64,000 bases of DNA, taken from NCBI RefSeq assembly GCF_030209575.1, contig NZ_JARVRS010000001.1, positions 868,001-932,000 on the forward strand, in the 5' to 3' direction. How positions within the stretch are numbered: position 1 is the stretch's first letter; each line of letters begins with the position of its first letter. This document shows, one piece after another, positions 1 to 9,205 of the stretch. Both the position numbers and the translations under genes were made by a program. The DNA is from Leifsonia sp. fls2-241-R2A-40a (GTDB lineage Bacteria; Actinomycetota; Actinomycetes; Actinomycetales; Microbacteriaceae). The notes under the pieces are model-generated. The model did no database searches, was not told where the DNA came from, and was given only the letters and a program-made list of their open reading frames with translations.

Positions 1-1349
1 CAGGTGCCATGGCCGTCGGACGAACGGTCGAACTCCAGATACCCGGAGTGCGCGCCCGCGATGCGGCCTGCCGGGGTGAACTCGGCCGTCCGGGCGAGTA
101 GTTCCTCGGCCTCCCGACCCGAGAGCGCCGACGGCGTCGTCGCCGGTGTCGCGGCGACCGGGACGGGCTCCCCCGGCGCGTAGTCCGCCAGCTCGGCGGT
201 GCGGATGCGCAGCGTGGGTCCGAGATCGCCGCCGCTGCCGCGCTGCATCTCCATCCACATGACGTTCCGGCCATCGGGATGCCACGACATGGGCGACACG
301 TAGACCCAGGAGTCGTCCGCGCTGTTCAGCGGCACCCCCGCGTAATCGCGGTCGGCCCTCGAACGCTCGATCTCGATCAGCACCGGACCGATGTTGCCCG
401 GCCGGAAACGGCGGACGCCGTCGACCGCATACATGTACAGGACCCACGCCATGGACATGGTGACCAGCGTGGCGTGCGGCCGCGGCACCAGCCCGAGGAA
501 CGCCGGGTTCGTGCCTTTCGACGCCCGCGACGTCATGACGATGCCGAGCCGCTCGTCAGGCGAGAGGATGGTGGTCTCGTCGTATCCGGGCGTGCGGGTG
601 ATCGGCTCGAGGGCGTCGGAGACCAGGTCCTGGACGACCGAGTCGGTGAGCGGCGCGCCGCCGTCTCCGACCGCCGAGATCGCCGTCCCGCCCCGGACGA
701 ACTGCTTCACTTCGCCGCCGAGCATGTGCCGAGCGGAGAAGTATCCTTCGCGCTCGGGGTCGGGAACGAGCGCATCCGTACTGCTGATGACGACGGGATC
801 GACGATCGTGTATCGGTCCTCATCTCGGCGCAGGCGCCCCAGCGCCACGACGGCGGTGAGGTCGGTGCGCAGGATGGTCCAGGCGATCCGCTCGCCGTCG
901 GGCGACACGATGATCTCCGACCAGTGGTGGGAGGTCAGCGGGTCGTCCGCGAGGTTCCAGGGGTATTCGACGGGGACGAGCTCGACGTGCTCCGCGTCGT
1001 CGAGGCTCGGGCTGGCTTCCAGGACGTGGTCTCCGAGCAGCATCCGGCTGTTGTCGGTGAAGGGCATATGACGGATCCCGTTGGCGGTGCGCTTCTGCGG
1101 AATGGTCCCCGCGAAGATCTCCGTGAAGCGCGCCCCGTTGTCGTCGACGACGGCGGCTCGCACGGTGTCGGAGGGATCCTCCTGAGTGCGGAAGAGGAGG
1201 AACACCCGGCCGCTCGGCGTGTAGGTCGCGCTGGGTGCACGAACATGGCCGGGAAGGGGAACTGTCGAGATCCGGATCGGCCCGAGCGAGTCGTCGACCA
1301 TCTCCTGCACCTCCGCCTCGTGGGCCGCTCGTTCACGGGTGTCGTTCAT
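1..1349 (-). CDS. PD40-type beta-propeller protein, C-terminus beyond window
   Basis: About 449 residues are visible, read leftwards from the ATG at 1349, and the gene runs off the window start. There is no signal peptide (it begins MNDTRERAAHE), so it is probably cytoplasmic. Repeated blade-like motifs (IIVSPDGERIAW near residue 147, ILSPDERLG, SWHPDGRNVMWME) are typical of WD40-like PD40/TolB beta-propellers, a fold also used by oligogalacturonide lyases. Its start overlaps the gluconokinase stop by four bases (ATGA), so it is the last visible gene of the hexuronate operon. A role in binding or cleaving a uronate-containing saccharide is inference from context; no catalytic residues can be assigned. 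Confidence 0.72.
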   Translation of the reverse strand, partial: MNDTRERAAHEAEVQEMVDDSLGPIRISTVPLPGHVRAPSATYTPSGRVFLLFRTQEDPSDTVRAAVVDDNGARFTEIFAGTIPQKRTANGIRHMPFTDNSRMLLGDHVLEASPSLDDAEHVELVPVEYPWNLADDPLTSHHWSEIIVSPDGERIAWTILRTDLTAVVALGRLRRDEDRYTIVDPVVISSTDALVPDPEREGYFSARHMLGGEVKQFVRGGTAISAVGDGGAPLTDSVVQDLVSDALEPITRTPGYDETTILSPDERLGIVMTSRASKGTNPAFLGLVPRPHATLVTMSMAWVLYMYAVDGVRRFRPGNIGPVLIEIERSRADRDYAGVPLNSADDSWVYVSPMSWHPDGRNVMWMEMQRGSGGDLGPTLRIRTAELADYAPGEPVPVAATPATTPSALSGREAEELLARTAEFTPAGRIAGAHSGYLEFDRSSDGHGT

Positions 1350-1888
1350 ACGGCAGCCTCCTCGCGGCGATCGGAGGCGGCCCAGTCGCGGATGCGGGCG
1401 GCGATCTCGGCCGGCCCGGCGTCGATGGAGAAGGCGGTGCCGTCCTCGTCGGAGGCGAGCGGTTCCAGCGTCTCCAACTGCGAGTCCAGCAGGGCGGGCG
1501 GCATGAAGTGCCCGGCTCGGTCGTCCATCCGTTCCCGGATGACCTCCCGCCGACCGGTCAGATGGGCGAATCGAACGGGGACGCCGGCCTCATCAGCGAT
1601 GGCGGCCCTGTATCGGCGTCGCAGTGCCGAGCAGGCGACCACGACGCCCCGGCCGGCAGCCGCTTGCTCTCCGATGGTGTGGCCGACAGTCCGCAGCCAG
1701 GGACCGCGGTCGTCATCCGTCAAGGGCGTGCCCCCGGCCATCTTGTCGCGGTTGGCTTGCGGGTGCAGGTCGTCGGCGTCGATGAACGGCACTCCGAGCG
1801 CACGGGCGAGCTCGCGGCCGACCGTGGTCTTGCCGGATCCGGACACGCCCATCACCACGATGGCGGCCGGTTGCACGGAGGTGTTCAT
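1346..1888 (-). CDS. gntK: gluconokinase
   Basis: 180 residues, the usual size for GntK. It phosphorylates D-gluconate to 6-phosphogluconate with ATP in the cytoplasm. A P-loop (GVSGSGKTT, residues about 14-22) lies near the N-terminus, followed by the family motifs FIDADDLHPQANRDKM, PLTDDDRGPWL and CSALRRRYR. It starts one base after the MFS transporter stop and overlaps the next gene by ATGA, so it is translationally coupled. In a hexuronate locus a 2-keto-3-deoxygluconate kinase would be expected instead; either this enzyme handles gluconate released from the same substrates or the KDG kinase lies elsewhere. Confidence 0.93.
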   Translation of the reverse strand: MNTSVQPAAIVVMGVSGSGKTTVGRELARALGVPFIDADDLHPQANRDKMAGGTPLTDDDRGPWLRTVGHTIGEQAAAGRGVVVACSALRRRYRAAIADEAGVPVRFAHLTGRREVIRERMDDRAGHFMPPALLDSQLETLEPLASDEDGTAFSIDAGPAEIAARIRDWAASDRREEAAV

Positions 1889-1889
1889 G

Positions 1890-3263
1890 TCAGCGGACCG
1901 CCTTGACCTTGGTGAAGATGATGAGGCCGCCGATCAGCGCGAAGACCGCGCCGATCAGGTAGAGCGCGGTGTAGTTCTTGTCCGCTCCGACCGCGCCGAT
2001 GGTGATGATCAGGGGGGCGATGAGCGGCGCGATGGCGCTCGGGATCTTCTGGGCGAAGGCGACCACCGCGAGGTAACGACCGGCCTCGGCTCGGCTGGGC
2101 AGGACGGCGAAGACGATCGCCTGATCGACGACGCTGAAGGCGGCGATCGCCAGCTGCATGATGACCGAACCGACGATCAAGGGGAGCAACGAGTGGGCGA
2201 ACGCCTCGACACACGCGCCGGCGACGAAGAGCAGCGATCCGATCAGGGTGAAGAGCTTTCGGCGGCCCAGCTTGTCGGAGAGGAACCCGCCCAGCAGCGC
2301 GCCGCCGGCCGCCGCGATCACGCCGATGATCCCGATCGCCGCGACCACGCCGGCGACCTGGACGACGGGGATGTGGAGGCGCTGGGCGTAGAAGAACGTC
2401 CCGAACGTCGTGTTGAAGTACAGCCCCATGAAGAAGATGAATCGCCCGAGCCAGTTCCAGCCGAAGTCCGGGTACTTGCGCGGGTTGAACACGTAAGAGC
2501 TGAACAGCGTCCTCACTCCGACGGTGTCGTTGCGGACGATGTCCCGCGAGCTGCCCTCGCGCTTGATGAACACGAACGCCAGGATCAGCACCAGACCGAT
2601 GACAGCGGGAAGCACGAAGATCATCAGGGTGGATGACACCACCGCATAAGCGATGCCGATGCCGAATACCGGTGCGATCTGCGTCGTCACCCCGGTCAGT
2701 GCGGACGCACGTCCGCGCTGCTCCTCCGGGACCCGGTCGGCGAGCAGGGTCTGGATCCCCTGTCCCGCCGTGGCCCAGCCGAGCAGACCGACGACCCAGC
2801 CGACCCCGACGAGGAAGATGTTCGGGGCGACCGCGATGAAGGCGACGGCGACCAGGCCGACCAGCGATCCGACGACGATGAACGGGGTGCGCCGGCCGAA
2901 CGGCGAGCGCAAGCGGTCGCTCCAGACGCCGAGCAACGGGCTGAGGACCAGGTAGATCAGCTGGGCCGTTCCAGTGACGTACCCGAGTACCTCCTCGTGG
3001 CCGGGAGCCAGTTGCGTGACGCGCACGGCGAGGGAGTAGGTCAGTGGCACCATCAACGCCAGGCTGGCGCCGAAGTTGGCGACCGTGATCCAGAACAGGA
3101 AGCTTGCGCTCACCCTCTTCAGGGGCGGGGCGACGAGGTCCGGCCCGTTCACTTCCTGGTTCTGGGGCCCTGCGGCGGGCCCGGCGGTGGTCGGCAGGAC
3201 CGTGGTCGCTTCCACTCGGACGGCCCGCGACGATTTCGTGTCGAGGTTGTTGTACTTGCGCAT
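1890..3263 (-). CDS. MFS sugar/glycoside transporter (GPH/sucrose-symporter-like)
   Basis: 457 residues with about twelve hydrophobic segments. The loop after TM2 reads GVWSDRLRSPFGRRTPFIVVG, the signature of the glycoside/sucrose-type branch of the major facilitator superfamily, and a second copy of the loop (GFLSDKLGRRK) occurs after the central loop. I chose the ATG at 3263 (MRKYNNLDT) because GAAGGAG lies eight bases upstream; a longer in-frame extension upstream has no such site. It lies between mannonate dehydratase and gluconokinase on the same strand, so it probably imports the glucuronide or rhamnoside that the neighbouring intracellular hydrolases cut. The substrate is inferred, not shown. 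Confidence 0.9.
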   Translation of the reverse strand: MRKYNNLDTKSSRAVRVEATTVLPTTAGPAAGPQNQEVNGPDLVAPPLKRVSASFLFWITVANFGASLALMVPLTYSLAVRVTQLAPGHEEVLGYVTGTAQLIYLVLSPLLGVWSDRLRSPFGRRTPFIVVGSLVGLVAVAFIAVAPNIFLVGVGWVVGLLGWATAGQGIQTLLADRVPEEQRGRASALTGVTTQIAPVFGIGIAYAVVSSTLMIFVLPAVIGLVLILAFVFIKREGSSRDIVRNDTVGVRTLFSSYVFNPRKYPDFGWNWLGRFIFFMGLYFNTTFGTFFYAQRLHIPVVQVAGVVAAIGIIGVIAAAGGALLGGFLSDKLGRRKLFTLIGSLLFVAGACVEAFAHSLLPLIVGSVIMQLAIAAFSVVDQAIVFAVLPSRAEAGRYLAVVAFAQKIPSAIAPLIAPLIITIGAVGADKNYTALYLIGAVFALIGGLIIFTKVKAVR

Positions 3264-3303
3264 TGCATTGACTCCTTCGTCAAGTGAACGGTGCTCGGGG
3301 CCT

Positions 3304-4542
3304 CTACCAGTCGTGGACGGTGCCGTCGGCGAGCCGGTTATAGGGCAGATAGGCGCGGATGTAGGGGTACTTGCCGGCCTCGTCCACGTCGAGGTCGACG
3401 CCGAGTCCGGGCTTGTCGCCGGGGTGCAGGAACCCGTCCTGCCAGCTGTAGGACTGCTGGAACACGGCATCTGTCTTCTCGCCGTGCTGCATGTACTCCT
3501 GGATGCCGAAGTTGTGGATGGCCAGTCCGAGGTGCATCGCGGCGGCCATCCCGACCGGGGAGATGTCGGTCGGGCCGTGCATGCCGGACTTGATCTGGTA
3601 CTGGCTGGCGTAGTCGAGCACCTTTTTGAGGTGCGTGATTCCGCCAGTGTGGGTGACAGCTGAGCGGACGTAGTCGATGAGCTGCTCGCGGATGATCTGC
3701 TGGTAGTCCCAGACGCTGTTGAAGATCTCGCCGATCGCCAGAGGCGTCGTCGTGTGCTGGCGAACCAGTCGAAGCGCTTCCTGGTTCTCGGCCGGGGTGC
3801 AGTCCTCGAGCCAGAACAGGTCGTACGGTTCGAGCGACTTGCCGAGCTGCGCAGCCTGGATGGGCGTCATCCGATGATGCCCATCGTGCAGCAATGGCAG
3901 CTCCGGTCCGAACTCGTTACGCACTGCCTCGAACACGGTCGGAATGTGCCGGAGGTAGGAGCGGGTGTCCCAGTCCTCCTCATTGGGCAGGCCGCCGCGC
4001 TGGGCGGGCTCGTGGTCGTACCGCACGCCCGAGTTGGCCTCGTAGGTGGCGTTCGACGCGATCCCGTAGATCGACTTGAGCCCCGGCACGGCCGACTGGA
4101 TGCGGATCGCCCGGTAACCCTTCTCCTGGTGTTCGCGCACGCTGTCGAACAGTTCGGACAGATCCCGTCCGGACGCATGGCCGTAGGCGAGCAGGCCGTT
4201 GCGGGACGCGCCGCCGAGCAACTGGTACACCGGCATCCCAGCCGCTTTGCCCTTGATGTCCCACAGCGCCATGTCCACCGACGCGATCGCCGCCATCGTC
4301 ACCGGGCCACGTCGCCAATAGGCGCTTCGGTAGAGGAACTGCCAGGTGTCCTCGATCCGGGAGGCGTCACGTCCGATCAGCAAGGGCACGACGTGCTCGG
4401 CGAGGTAGGCGACAACCGCCTGTTCGCGACCATTCAGGGTGGCGTCACCGAGCCCGGTCAGTCCGTCGTCGGTGGTGAGCTTCAGCGTCACGAAGTTGCG
4501 ATCCGGGCTCGTGACGATGACCTCGGCTTTGTCGATGCGCAT
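3304..4542 (-). CDS. manD: D-mannonate dehydratase, enolase superfamily (ManD/RspA)
   Basis: 412 residues. Mannonate dehydratase converts D-mannonate to 2-keto-3-deoxy-D-gluconate with Mg2+, the third step of glucuronate catabolism. The enolase-superfamily metal ligands are visible as D220 (with H222, in HDGHHR), E246 (FWLEDC) and E272 (IGEIFN). R147 and Y159 fall at exactly the positions used as catalytic residues in characterised ManD enzymes, and H322 (MHGPTD) fits the third-domain histidine. This pattern separates high-activity ManD from other RspA-like proteins. It starts at the ATG at 4542, 32 bases after the beta-glucuronidase stop, in the same operon. Confidence 0.92.
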   Translation of the reverse strand: MRIDKAEVIVTSPDRNFVTLKLTTDDGLTGLGDATLNGREQAVVAYLAEHVVPLLIGRDASRIEDTWQFLYRSAYWRRGPVTMAAIASVDMALWDIKGKAAGMPVYQLLGGASRNGLLAYGHASGRDLSELFDSVREHQEKGYRAIRIQSAVPGLKSIYGIASNATYEANSGVRYDHEPAQRGGLPNEEDWDTRSYLRHIPTVFEAVRNEFGPELPLLHDGHHRMTPIQAAQLGKSLEPYDLFWLEDCTPAENQEALRLVRQHTTTPLAIGEIFNSVWDYQQIIREQLIDYVRSAVTHTGGITHLKKVLDYASQYQIKSGMHGPTDISPVGMAAAMHLGLAIHNFGIQEYMQHGEKTDAVFQQSYSWQDGFLHPGDKPGLGVDLDVDEAGKYPYIRAYLPYNRLADGTVHDW

Positions 4543-4574
4543 GGGATGTTCCTCGGAATGGTGACGGATACGGT

Positions 4575-6380
4575 TCAGGAGTCGCTGCCGGGCTTCCGCC
4601 CGTCGAGGCCGCGCCACCTGCTTCGCAATGAGAACGCGGCGCCCTTGGGCTTGCGGTCGCGGGTGAAGACGCCCTTCTTGTTCCCGTCCACGCGGTGGAT
4701 GCCGGGACCGGTCATGAAGTCGGCGAAGTTCCAGATGTGCTCGCCGACGAACTCGGGGATGCGGTCGAAGACGCGGTGGTAGGTGGCGAGCAGGTCGGTC
4801 TGGTACTCCTCGGTCCACGGCATGTCCCACACCGAGTGGAGCCCGGGCTGCGTGTCTGCACCGTACTCCGACATCATGATCGGCTTGCCGAACCGCTGCA
4901 CCCACCCGCGCAGCTCCTGCTCGAGGACCGATTCGGCGGTCGTCAGGTCGCCGGTGAAGACGTACCACCCGTAGTAGCGGTTGATCGACAGCACGTCGAA
5001 GAGGTCGCCGATCTTGTCGTTCGCCGGAGTTGCGAACATGACGGCTGCGTAGGTGAGCGGACGGGTCGGGTCCAGCTCTCGCGCCAGGTTCACGAGCGGC
5101 TCGAAGTATTCTCGCGAGCCCTCCTCGTTGGAAGCCGGCTCGTTGGCGATGCTCCACATGACCACGCTGGGGTGGTTCTTGTCGCGCGCAATCAGCTCGC
5201 GCAGGTGTTGCGCGTGCACGTTCTTCGTCTCGCCCCCGAAGTTCTCCTCGGCGAAGGTCGGTGTCGGCGGGATGCCCGTGAGACCGCCTTGGACGCCCAG
5301 ATTCAGCCCGACCGCTGCGGTCTCGTCGACCACGACGATGCCGTGGCGGTCGGCGAAGTCGAGCACCTCCTCCGCGTACGGGTAGTGGCTGGTGCGGAAG
5401 CTGTTCGCGCCCGTCCACTCCAGCAGCTGGAAGTCATGGACGAGATACGCGTCGTCATGGCCCTTGCCGCGGACCGGGGTGTCCTCGTGCTTGCCGAAGC
5501 CGGTGAAGTAGAACGGCTCTCCGTTGATGAGGAACTCGGTGCCGCGCACCTCGACCGTGCGCACACCGAACGGGAGCGTGTAGCTGTCCACGAGCTCGTC
5601 GCCGGCGGCCAGCTCGACCACCAGGTCGTAGAGGTAGGCGGCGCCCGGCTTCCACAGCCGCACGTCGTGGATGCGGAGTGAGCCGGCCGGGCCGCCCGCC
5701 GCCGCGACCTGGACGCCGGCCTCGTCGAGCACGCGGACGCGGCTGGCCACCCCGGCATCGTCCACGCCGCCGATGCGGACGCTGTAGTCGACCGTTCCCG
5801 CTGCGCCGTCGATGCCCGTGATGACGGTGATGTCTTCGACGTACGAACGCGGAGTGCTGTAAAGCTTCACCGAACGCGCGATGCCCGCATAGTTGTAGAA
5901 GTCGTGGAAGTAGGTCTGCTTCTGGCGGCCGTCCGGTCCGGTGGTCACCGAGCCGGGCGGGATCGTCACGTTGGTGAGCCGGTTGTCCACGGCCACAGTC
6001 AGGCGGAACTCCTCGCCCGCGTGGATCGCCTCTGTGAGGTCGGCCTCGAAGGGCGTGTAGCCGCCGACATGCTCCGCCACGAGCGCGTCGTTCACGTAGA
6101 CCAGGGCGGAGTGGGTCACGGAGCCGAAGCGGAGGACGATCCTTTCGCCCGTCCAGCCGCGCGGGACTCGCACGTCGCGCTGGTACCAGACGATGCCGAC
6201 GTGATCGCGGATCGCCGGGTCGACGAAGAGATCGTTGTAGCTGGCAGGGACCGGCGCTTCCAGCTCGGTGTCGAGGCGGGCCGTCCACGGCTCGGCGCCG
6301 ACAGCGGCGTCGAGTGCGAACCGCCAGAGGCCGTCGAGGCCGATGACGTCGCGGGTCGGGGTGGTTCGGGTGCTGAGCAT
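4575..6380 (-). CDS. uidA: beta-glucuronidase, GH2
   Basis: 601 residues from the ATG at 6380, preceded by AGGAGAAG; no signal peptide. It hydrolyses beta-D-glucuronides to glucuronate plus aglycone in the cytoplasm. The three GH2 parts are present: N-terminal jelly roll (1-180), immunoglobulin-like middle (181-275) and TIM barrel (276-590). E414 (IANEP) is the expected acid/base and E505 (MSEYG) the nucleophile. N567 and K569 (GNKKG) form the N-x-K pair that binds the uronate carboxylate in true glucuronidases, which argues against beta-galactosidase. It is divergent from the rhamnosidase gene across a 124-bp gap with a LacI-type dyad, and is first in the operon ending in the propeller gene. 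Confidence 0.95.
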   Translation of the reverse strand: MLSTRTTPTRDVIGLDGLWRFALDAAVGAEPWTARLDTELEAPVPASYNDLFVDPAIRDHVGIVWYQRDVRVPRGWTGERIVLRFGSVTHSALVYVNDALVAEHVGGYTPFEADLTEAIHAGEEFRLTVAVDNRLTNVTIPPGSVTTGPDGRQKQTYFHDFYNYAGIARSVKLYSTPRSYVEDITVITGIDGAAGTVDYSVRIGGVDDAGVASRVRVLDEAGVQVAAAGGPAGSLRIHDVRLWKPGAAYLYDLVVELAAGDELVDSYTLPFGVRTVEVRGTEFLINGEPFYFTGFGKHEDTPVRGKGHDDAYLVHDFQLLEWTGANSFRTSHYPYAEEVLDFADRHGIVVVDETAAVGLNLGVQGGLTGIPPTPTFAEENFGGETKNVHAQHLRELIARDKNHPSVVMWSIANEPASNEEGSREYFEPLVNLARELDPTRPLTYAAVMFATPANDKIGDLFDVLSINRYYGWYVFTGDLTTAESVLEQELRGWVQRFGKPIMMSEYGADTQPGLHSVWDMPWTEEYQTDLLATYHRVFDRIPEFVGEHIWNFADFMTGPGIHRVDGNKKGVFTRDRKPKGAAFSLRSRWRGLDGRKPGSDS

Positions 6381-6439
6381 TCTTCTCCTACACGGCACTG
6401 CGGGTCGAGTACCTCAGTACAACACGCTTTTGAGATTTC

Positions 6440-6453
6440 GGCAAGCGATTGCC
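6440..6453. promoter_or_regulatory. LacI-type operator, site 1
   Basis: GGCAAGCGATTGCC is a dyad centred on CG in the 124-bp gap between the divergent beta-glucuronidase and rhamnosidase genes. It matches the sites at 13224 and 13328 (common core CAA-N-CG-N-TTGCC), so the LacI protein encoded at 13361 probably controls both genes from here. Confidence 0.7.
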
Positions 6454-6504
6454 ATACTGGGCGATACAAGCCGCTCAACACTTGATCTGGAGGCGATGAC
6501 GCCG

Positions 6505-9141
6505 ATGACCGAATCCGCTCCGCACGGTCTGCGCATCGATGCGGGAGGTGACCAGTTCCCCGTTTCCGGGCCGACCCCGCGCCTCTCCTGGCTCCCCACC
6601 CCCGACTCGACCGGACACTATGAGGTCTCCGCGACGGTCGACGATGCCCCTCTCGAACCGGCCCGCGCCGACGGTCACCGGCTGAACGCTTGGCCGTGGA
6701 CGCCACTGCGCAGCGGCGAGCGCGTCCGTTGGCGCGTCCGTGTCCCGGGCGGCGAGTGGAGCGAGGAGCACACGTTCGAGGCGGGGCTGTTCGACACCGA
6801 CTGGACCGCCGACTGGATCTCCCCGCCCGCACCGGTGGACGCGGTCTTCGGCAAGCGGCCCGGCCGCGCCCTCCGGCGGAGGTTCTCCCTCCAGCGCCCC
6901 GTCCGGCGCGCGCGCCTCTACTCGACCGCGCTCGGCGTCTACGAGGCGTTCGTCAATGGCGACCGGGTCGGAACGGCGGAGCTCTCTCCCGGCTCCACCT
7001 CGTACGACACGACGGTGTACGCCCAGGCTGCCGACGTCGCATCGTCGCTGAAGTCCGGCGACAACGCCCTCGAGATCGTGCTCACCGACGGCTGGTACCA
7101 GGGCCAGGTGGGCGCCTTCCACGCTCGCGCCGCCTGGACAGAGGGGGACGACCTCGCCGCACGTGCCGAGCTGCACCTGCTGTTCGAGGACGGGACGACC
7201 GAGGTCATCCGCACCGACGCATCCTGGACCAGCTGGAGTTCTCCGATCGTCCGCGCCGGACTCATGGACGGGCAGGCGACCGACCTCACCGTCGAGCCGT
7301 CCCCGCTGGGCAGGGTGCGGGTCGACATCGTTTCGACGCCCCCGATCAGCTGGTCGCCGGCGCCACCGGTGCGGCGCGTCGCAGAACGCGCACCGATCTC
7401 GCTCACACAGCTGGCCTCGGGCTGCTGGATCGCGGACTTCGGGCAGAACGCCTCGGGATGGACGCGTCTGACCGACCTGGGCCCGCGCGGTTCCCGGACG
7501 GTGATCGAGCACGGCGAGCACCTGGATCCGTCGGGCGACCTCGATATGTCGCATCTGGACTCCGAGCGCGAGGGCGACGGCCGTGTGATGCTCGACCAGC
7601 GGGACGAGGTGGTCTCGGACGGCGTCGCTGGGTCGATGTTCGAGCCGCGCCACACCGTCCACGGCTTCCAGTACGCGCGCATCCAGCGCGACGACCTGCC
7701 GCTGTCCGCCGACGCGATCACCATGCAGGTCGTCAACACCGACCTGACGCCCGCCGGGTCGTTCCGGTGCAGCGACGATGATCTCAACCGGCTGTACGAG
7801 GTCGCCGACTGGAGCTTCCGCGGGAATGCGGTCGACATCCCGACCGACTGCCCGCAGCGTGAGCGGATCGGCTGGACCGGCGACTACCAGGTGTTCGCCT
7901 CGACCGCGGTGCGGCTGTTCGACGTGCACGGCTTCACGCGGAAGTGGCTGCAGTCCGTCCGGGACGACCAGCTCGAGGACGGCCGCATCGCGAACTTCTC
8001 GCCCGACGGCCGTCAGGTCAAGCACCACCCCGAGCTGCAGGTCGCCCAGATGACCGGGTCCGCCGGGTGGGGCGACGCCATCGTCCACGTGCCGTGGGTG
8101 CTCTACGAGGCGTACGGGGATCGCGACGAGCTCGCCGCGAACTGGCATGCGATGACCCGCTGGGTCGACTGGGCCCTCGACACCGCCCGCACCCGCCGCC
8201 ACCCCTCCCGCGTGCAGCGGTCCGCCGAGCCGCTCCCGCACGAGCGGTACCTGTGGGACGGCTCGTTCCACTGGGGCGAATGGTGCGAACCGAAGGAACG
8301 AGCCGCCGACGGCACCCTCATCGACCCGGTGCAGGACGACCCCATGGCCTGGTTCATGGAGGACAAAGGCGAGGTCGGCACCGCTTACCTGTACCGCTCC
8401 ACCGCGACGCTCGCGCGCATCGGGACCGTCCTCGGTCGCGAGACCGACGCGGCGCGCTATGCGGAGACGGCCGAGCGGATCCGGGACGCATGGCGCACCG
8501 AATTCCTCGCCACCGACGGCCGCACGGTCACGGACACGCAGGCGGCGTACGTGCGAGCGCTGAGCTTCGGGCTCATCCCGGACGCGTTGCGCGCAGCAGC
8601 TGCGGACCGCCTCGTCGGGCTCATCCGGCGGGCGGGCACTCACCTCGGCACCGGCTTCCTGTCCACCGCAGACCTGCTTCCGGTGCTCGTCGAGACCGGG
8701 CACTCCGACGTCGCCTACGAGCTGCTCCTCCAGCGCACCTCCCCGTCCTGGCTCGGGATGCTGGACCGCGGCGCGACGACGATCTGGGAGGACTGGGACG
8801 GTGTGGATGAGGACGGCCAGGCCTTCGCCTCGCTCAACCACTACTCGAAGGGCGCGGTGGTGCGATTCCTTCACACCCACTTGCTGGGTCTCGACCAGGA
8901 TCCGGAATCGGTCGCCTGGGAGTCGTTCGTCCTGCGGCCGATCCCCGGCGGCGGCGTCACCTGGGCGGAGGGCTCCCACGTCACGCCGCAGGGCACGATC
9001 GAGGCGTCGTGGCGCATCGAGGGCGGCGTGCTCACCGTCGCGGGACGCGTCCCCGCCGCCACATCGGGTGTCGTCGTCCTCCCCGACGGTCGCTCCATCG
9101 AGGTCGGTCCCGGCCCGTTCACGGTGACGTCGCAGGACTGA
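6505..9141 (+). CDS. alpha-L-rhamnosidase, GH78
   Basis: 878 residues without a signal peptide. GH78 enzymes release terminal alpha-L-rhamnose from plant glycosides and polysaccharides. N-terminal beta-sandwich domains are followed by an (alpha/alpha)6 barrel. The conserved block DCPQRERIGWTGD gives D448, E453 and D460, with the same 5/7 spacing as the essential acidic residues of characterised Bacillus RhaB, and E762 lies in TTIWEDWDG. I prefer the ATG at 6505 because GGAGG (6489-6493) lies eleven bases away; the ATG at 6496 is only two bases from it. It is transcribed alone, away from the glucuronidase operon, and ends at a strong hairpin. Rhamnose catabolic genes are not in view. Confidence 0.93.
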   Translation: MTESAPHGLRIDAGGDQFPVSGPTPRLSWLPTPDSTGHYEVSATVDDAPLEPARADGHRLNAWPWTPLRSGERVRWRVRVPGGEWSEEHTFEAGLFDTDWTADWISPPAPVDAVFGKRPGRALRRRFSLQRPVRRARLYSTALGVYEAFVNGDRVGTAELSPGSTSYDTTVYAQAADVASSLKSGDNALEIVLTDGWYQGQVGAFHARAAWTEGDDLAARAELHLLFEDGTTEVIRTDASWTSWSSPIVRAGLMDGQATDLTVEPSPLGRVRVDIVSTPPISWSPAPPVRRVAERAPISLTQLASGCWIADFGQNASGWTRLTDLGPRGSRTVIEHGEHLDPSGDLDMSHLDSEREGDGRVMLDQRDEVVSDGVAGSMFEPRHTVHGFQYARIQRDDLPLSADAITMQVVNTDLTPAGSFRCSDDDLNRLYEVADWSFRGNAVDIPTDCPQRERIGWTGDYQVFASTAVRLFDVHGFTRKWLQSVRDDQLEDGRIANFSPDGRQVKHHPELQVAQMTGSAGWGDAIVHVPWVLYEAYGDRDELAANWHAMTRWVDWALDTARTRRHPSRVQRSAEPLPHERYLWDGSFHWGEWCEPKERAADGTLIDPVQDDPMAWFMEDKGEVGTAYLYRSTATLARIGTVLGRETDAARYAETAERIRDAWRTEFLATDGRTVTDTQAAYVRALSFGLIPDALRAAAADRLVGLIRRAGTHLGTGFLSTADLLPVLVETGHSDVAYELLLQRTSPSWLGMLDRGATTIWEDWDGVDEDGQAFASLNHYSKGAVVRFLHTHLLGLDQDPESVAWESFVLRPIPGGGVTWAEGSHVTPQGTIEASWRIEGGVLTVAGRVPAATSGVVVLPDGRSIEVGPGPFTVTSQD

Positions 9142-9153
9142 CAGGGCGCAGAC

Positions 9154-9194
9154 GAGAAGGGCGCCGGTCGGTCGATCCGCCCGGCGCCCTTCTC
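9154..9194. terminator. bidirectional terminator hairpin
   Basis: GAGAAGGGCGCCGG (9154-9167) pairs perfectly with CCGGCGCCCTTCTC (9181-9194) around a 13-base loop. It sits between the convergent rhamnosidase and GH1 genes and can serve both. Confidence 0.85.
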
Positions 9195-9205
9195 TGTGTA
9201 TGTCG

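Noticed and set aside
279-2636. A long plus-strand open frame antisense to the propeller, kinase and transporter genes
   Set aside because: Its translation is Arg/Asp/Gly/His-rich without family motifs; it mirrors the codon bias of the real minus-strand genes.
6475-8979. An 834-codon minus-strand open frame antisense to the rhamnosidase
   Set aside because: The GH78 gene on the plus strand has all catalytic motifs; the antisense product has none and is a high-GC artefact.
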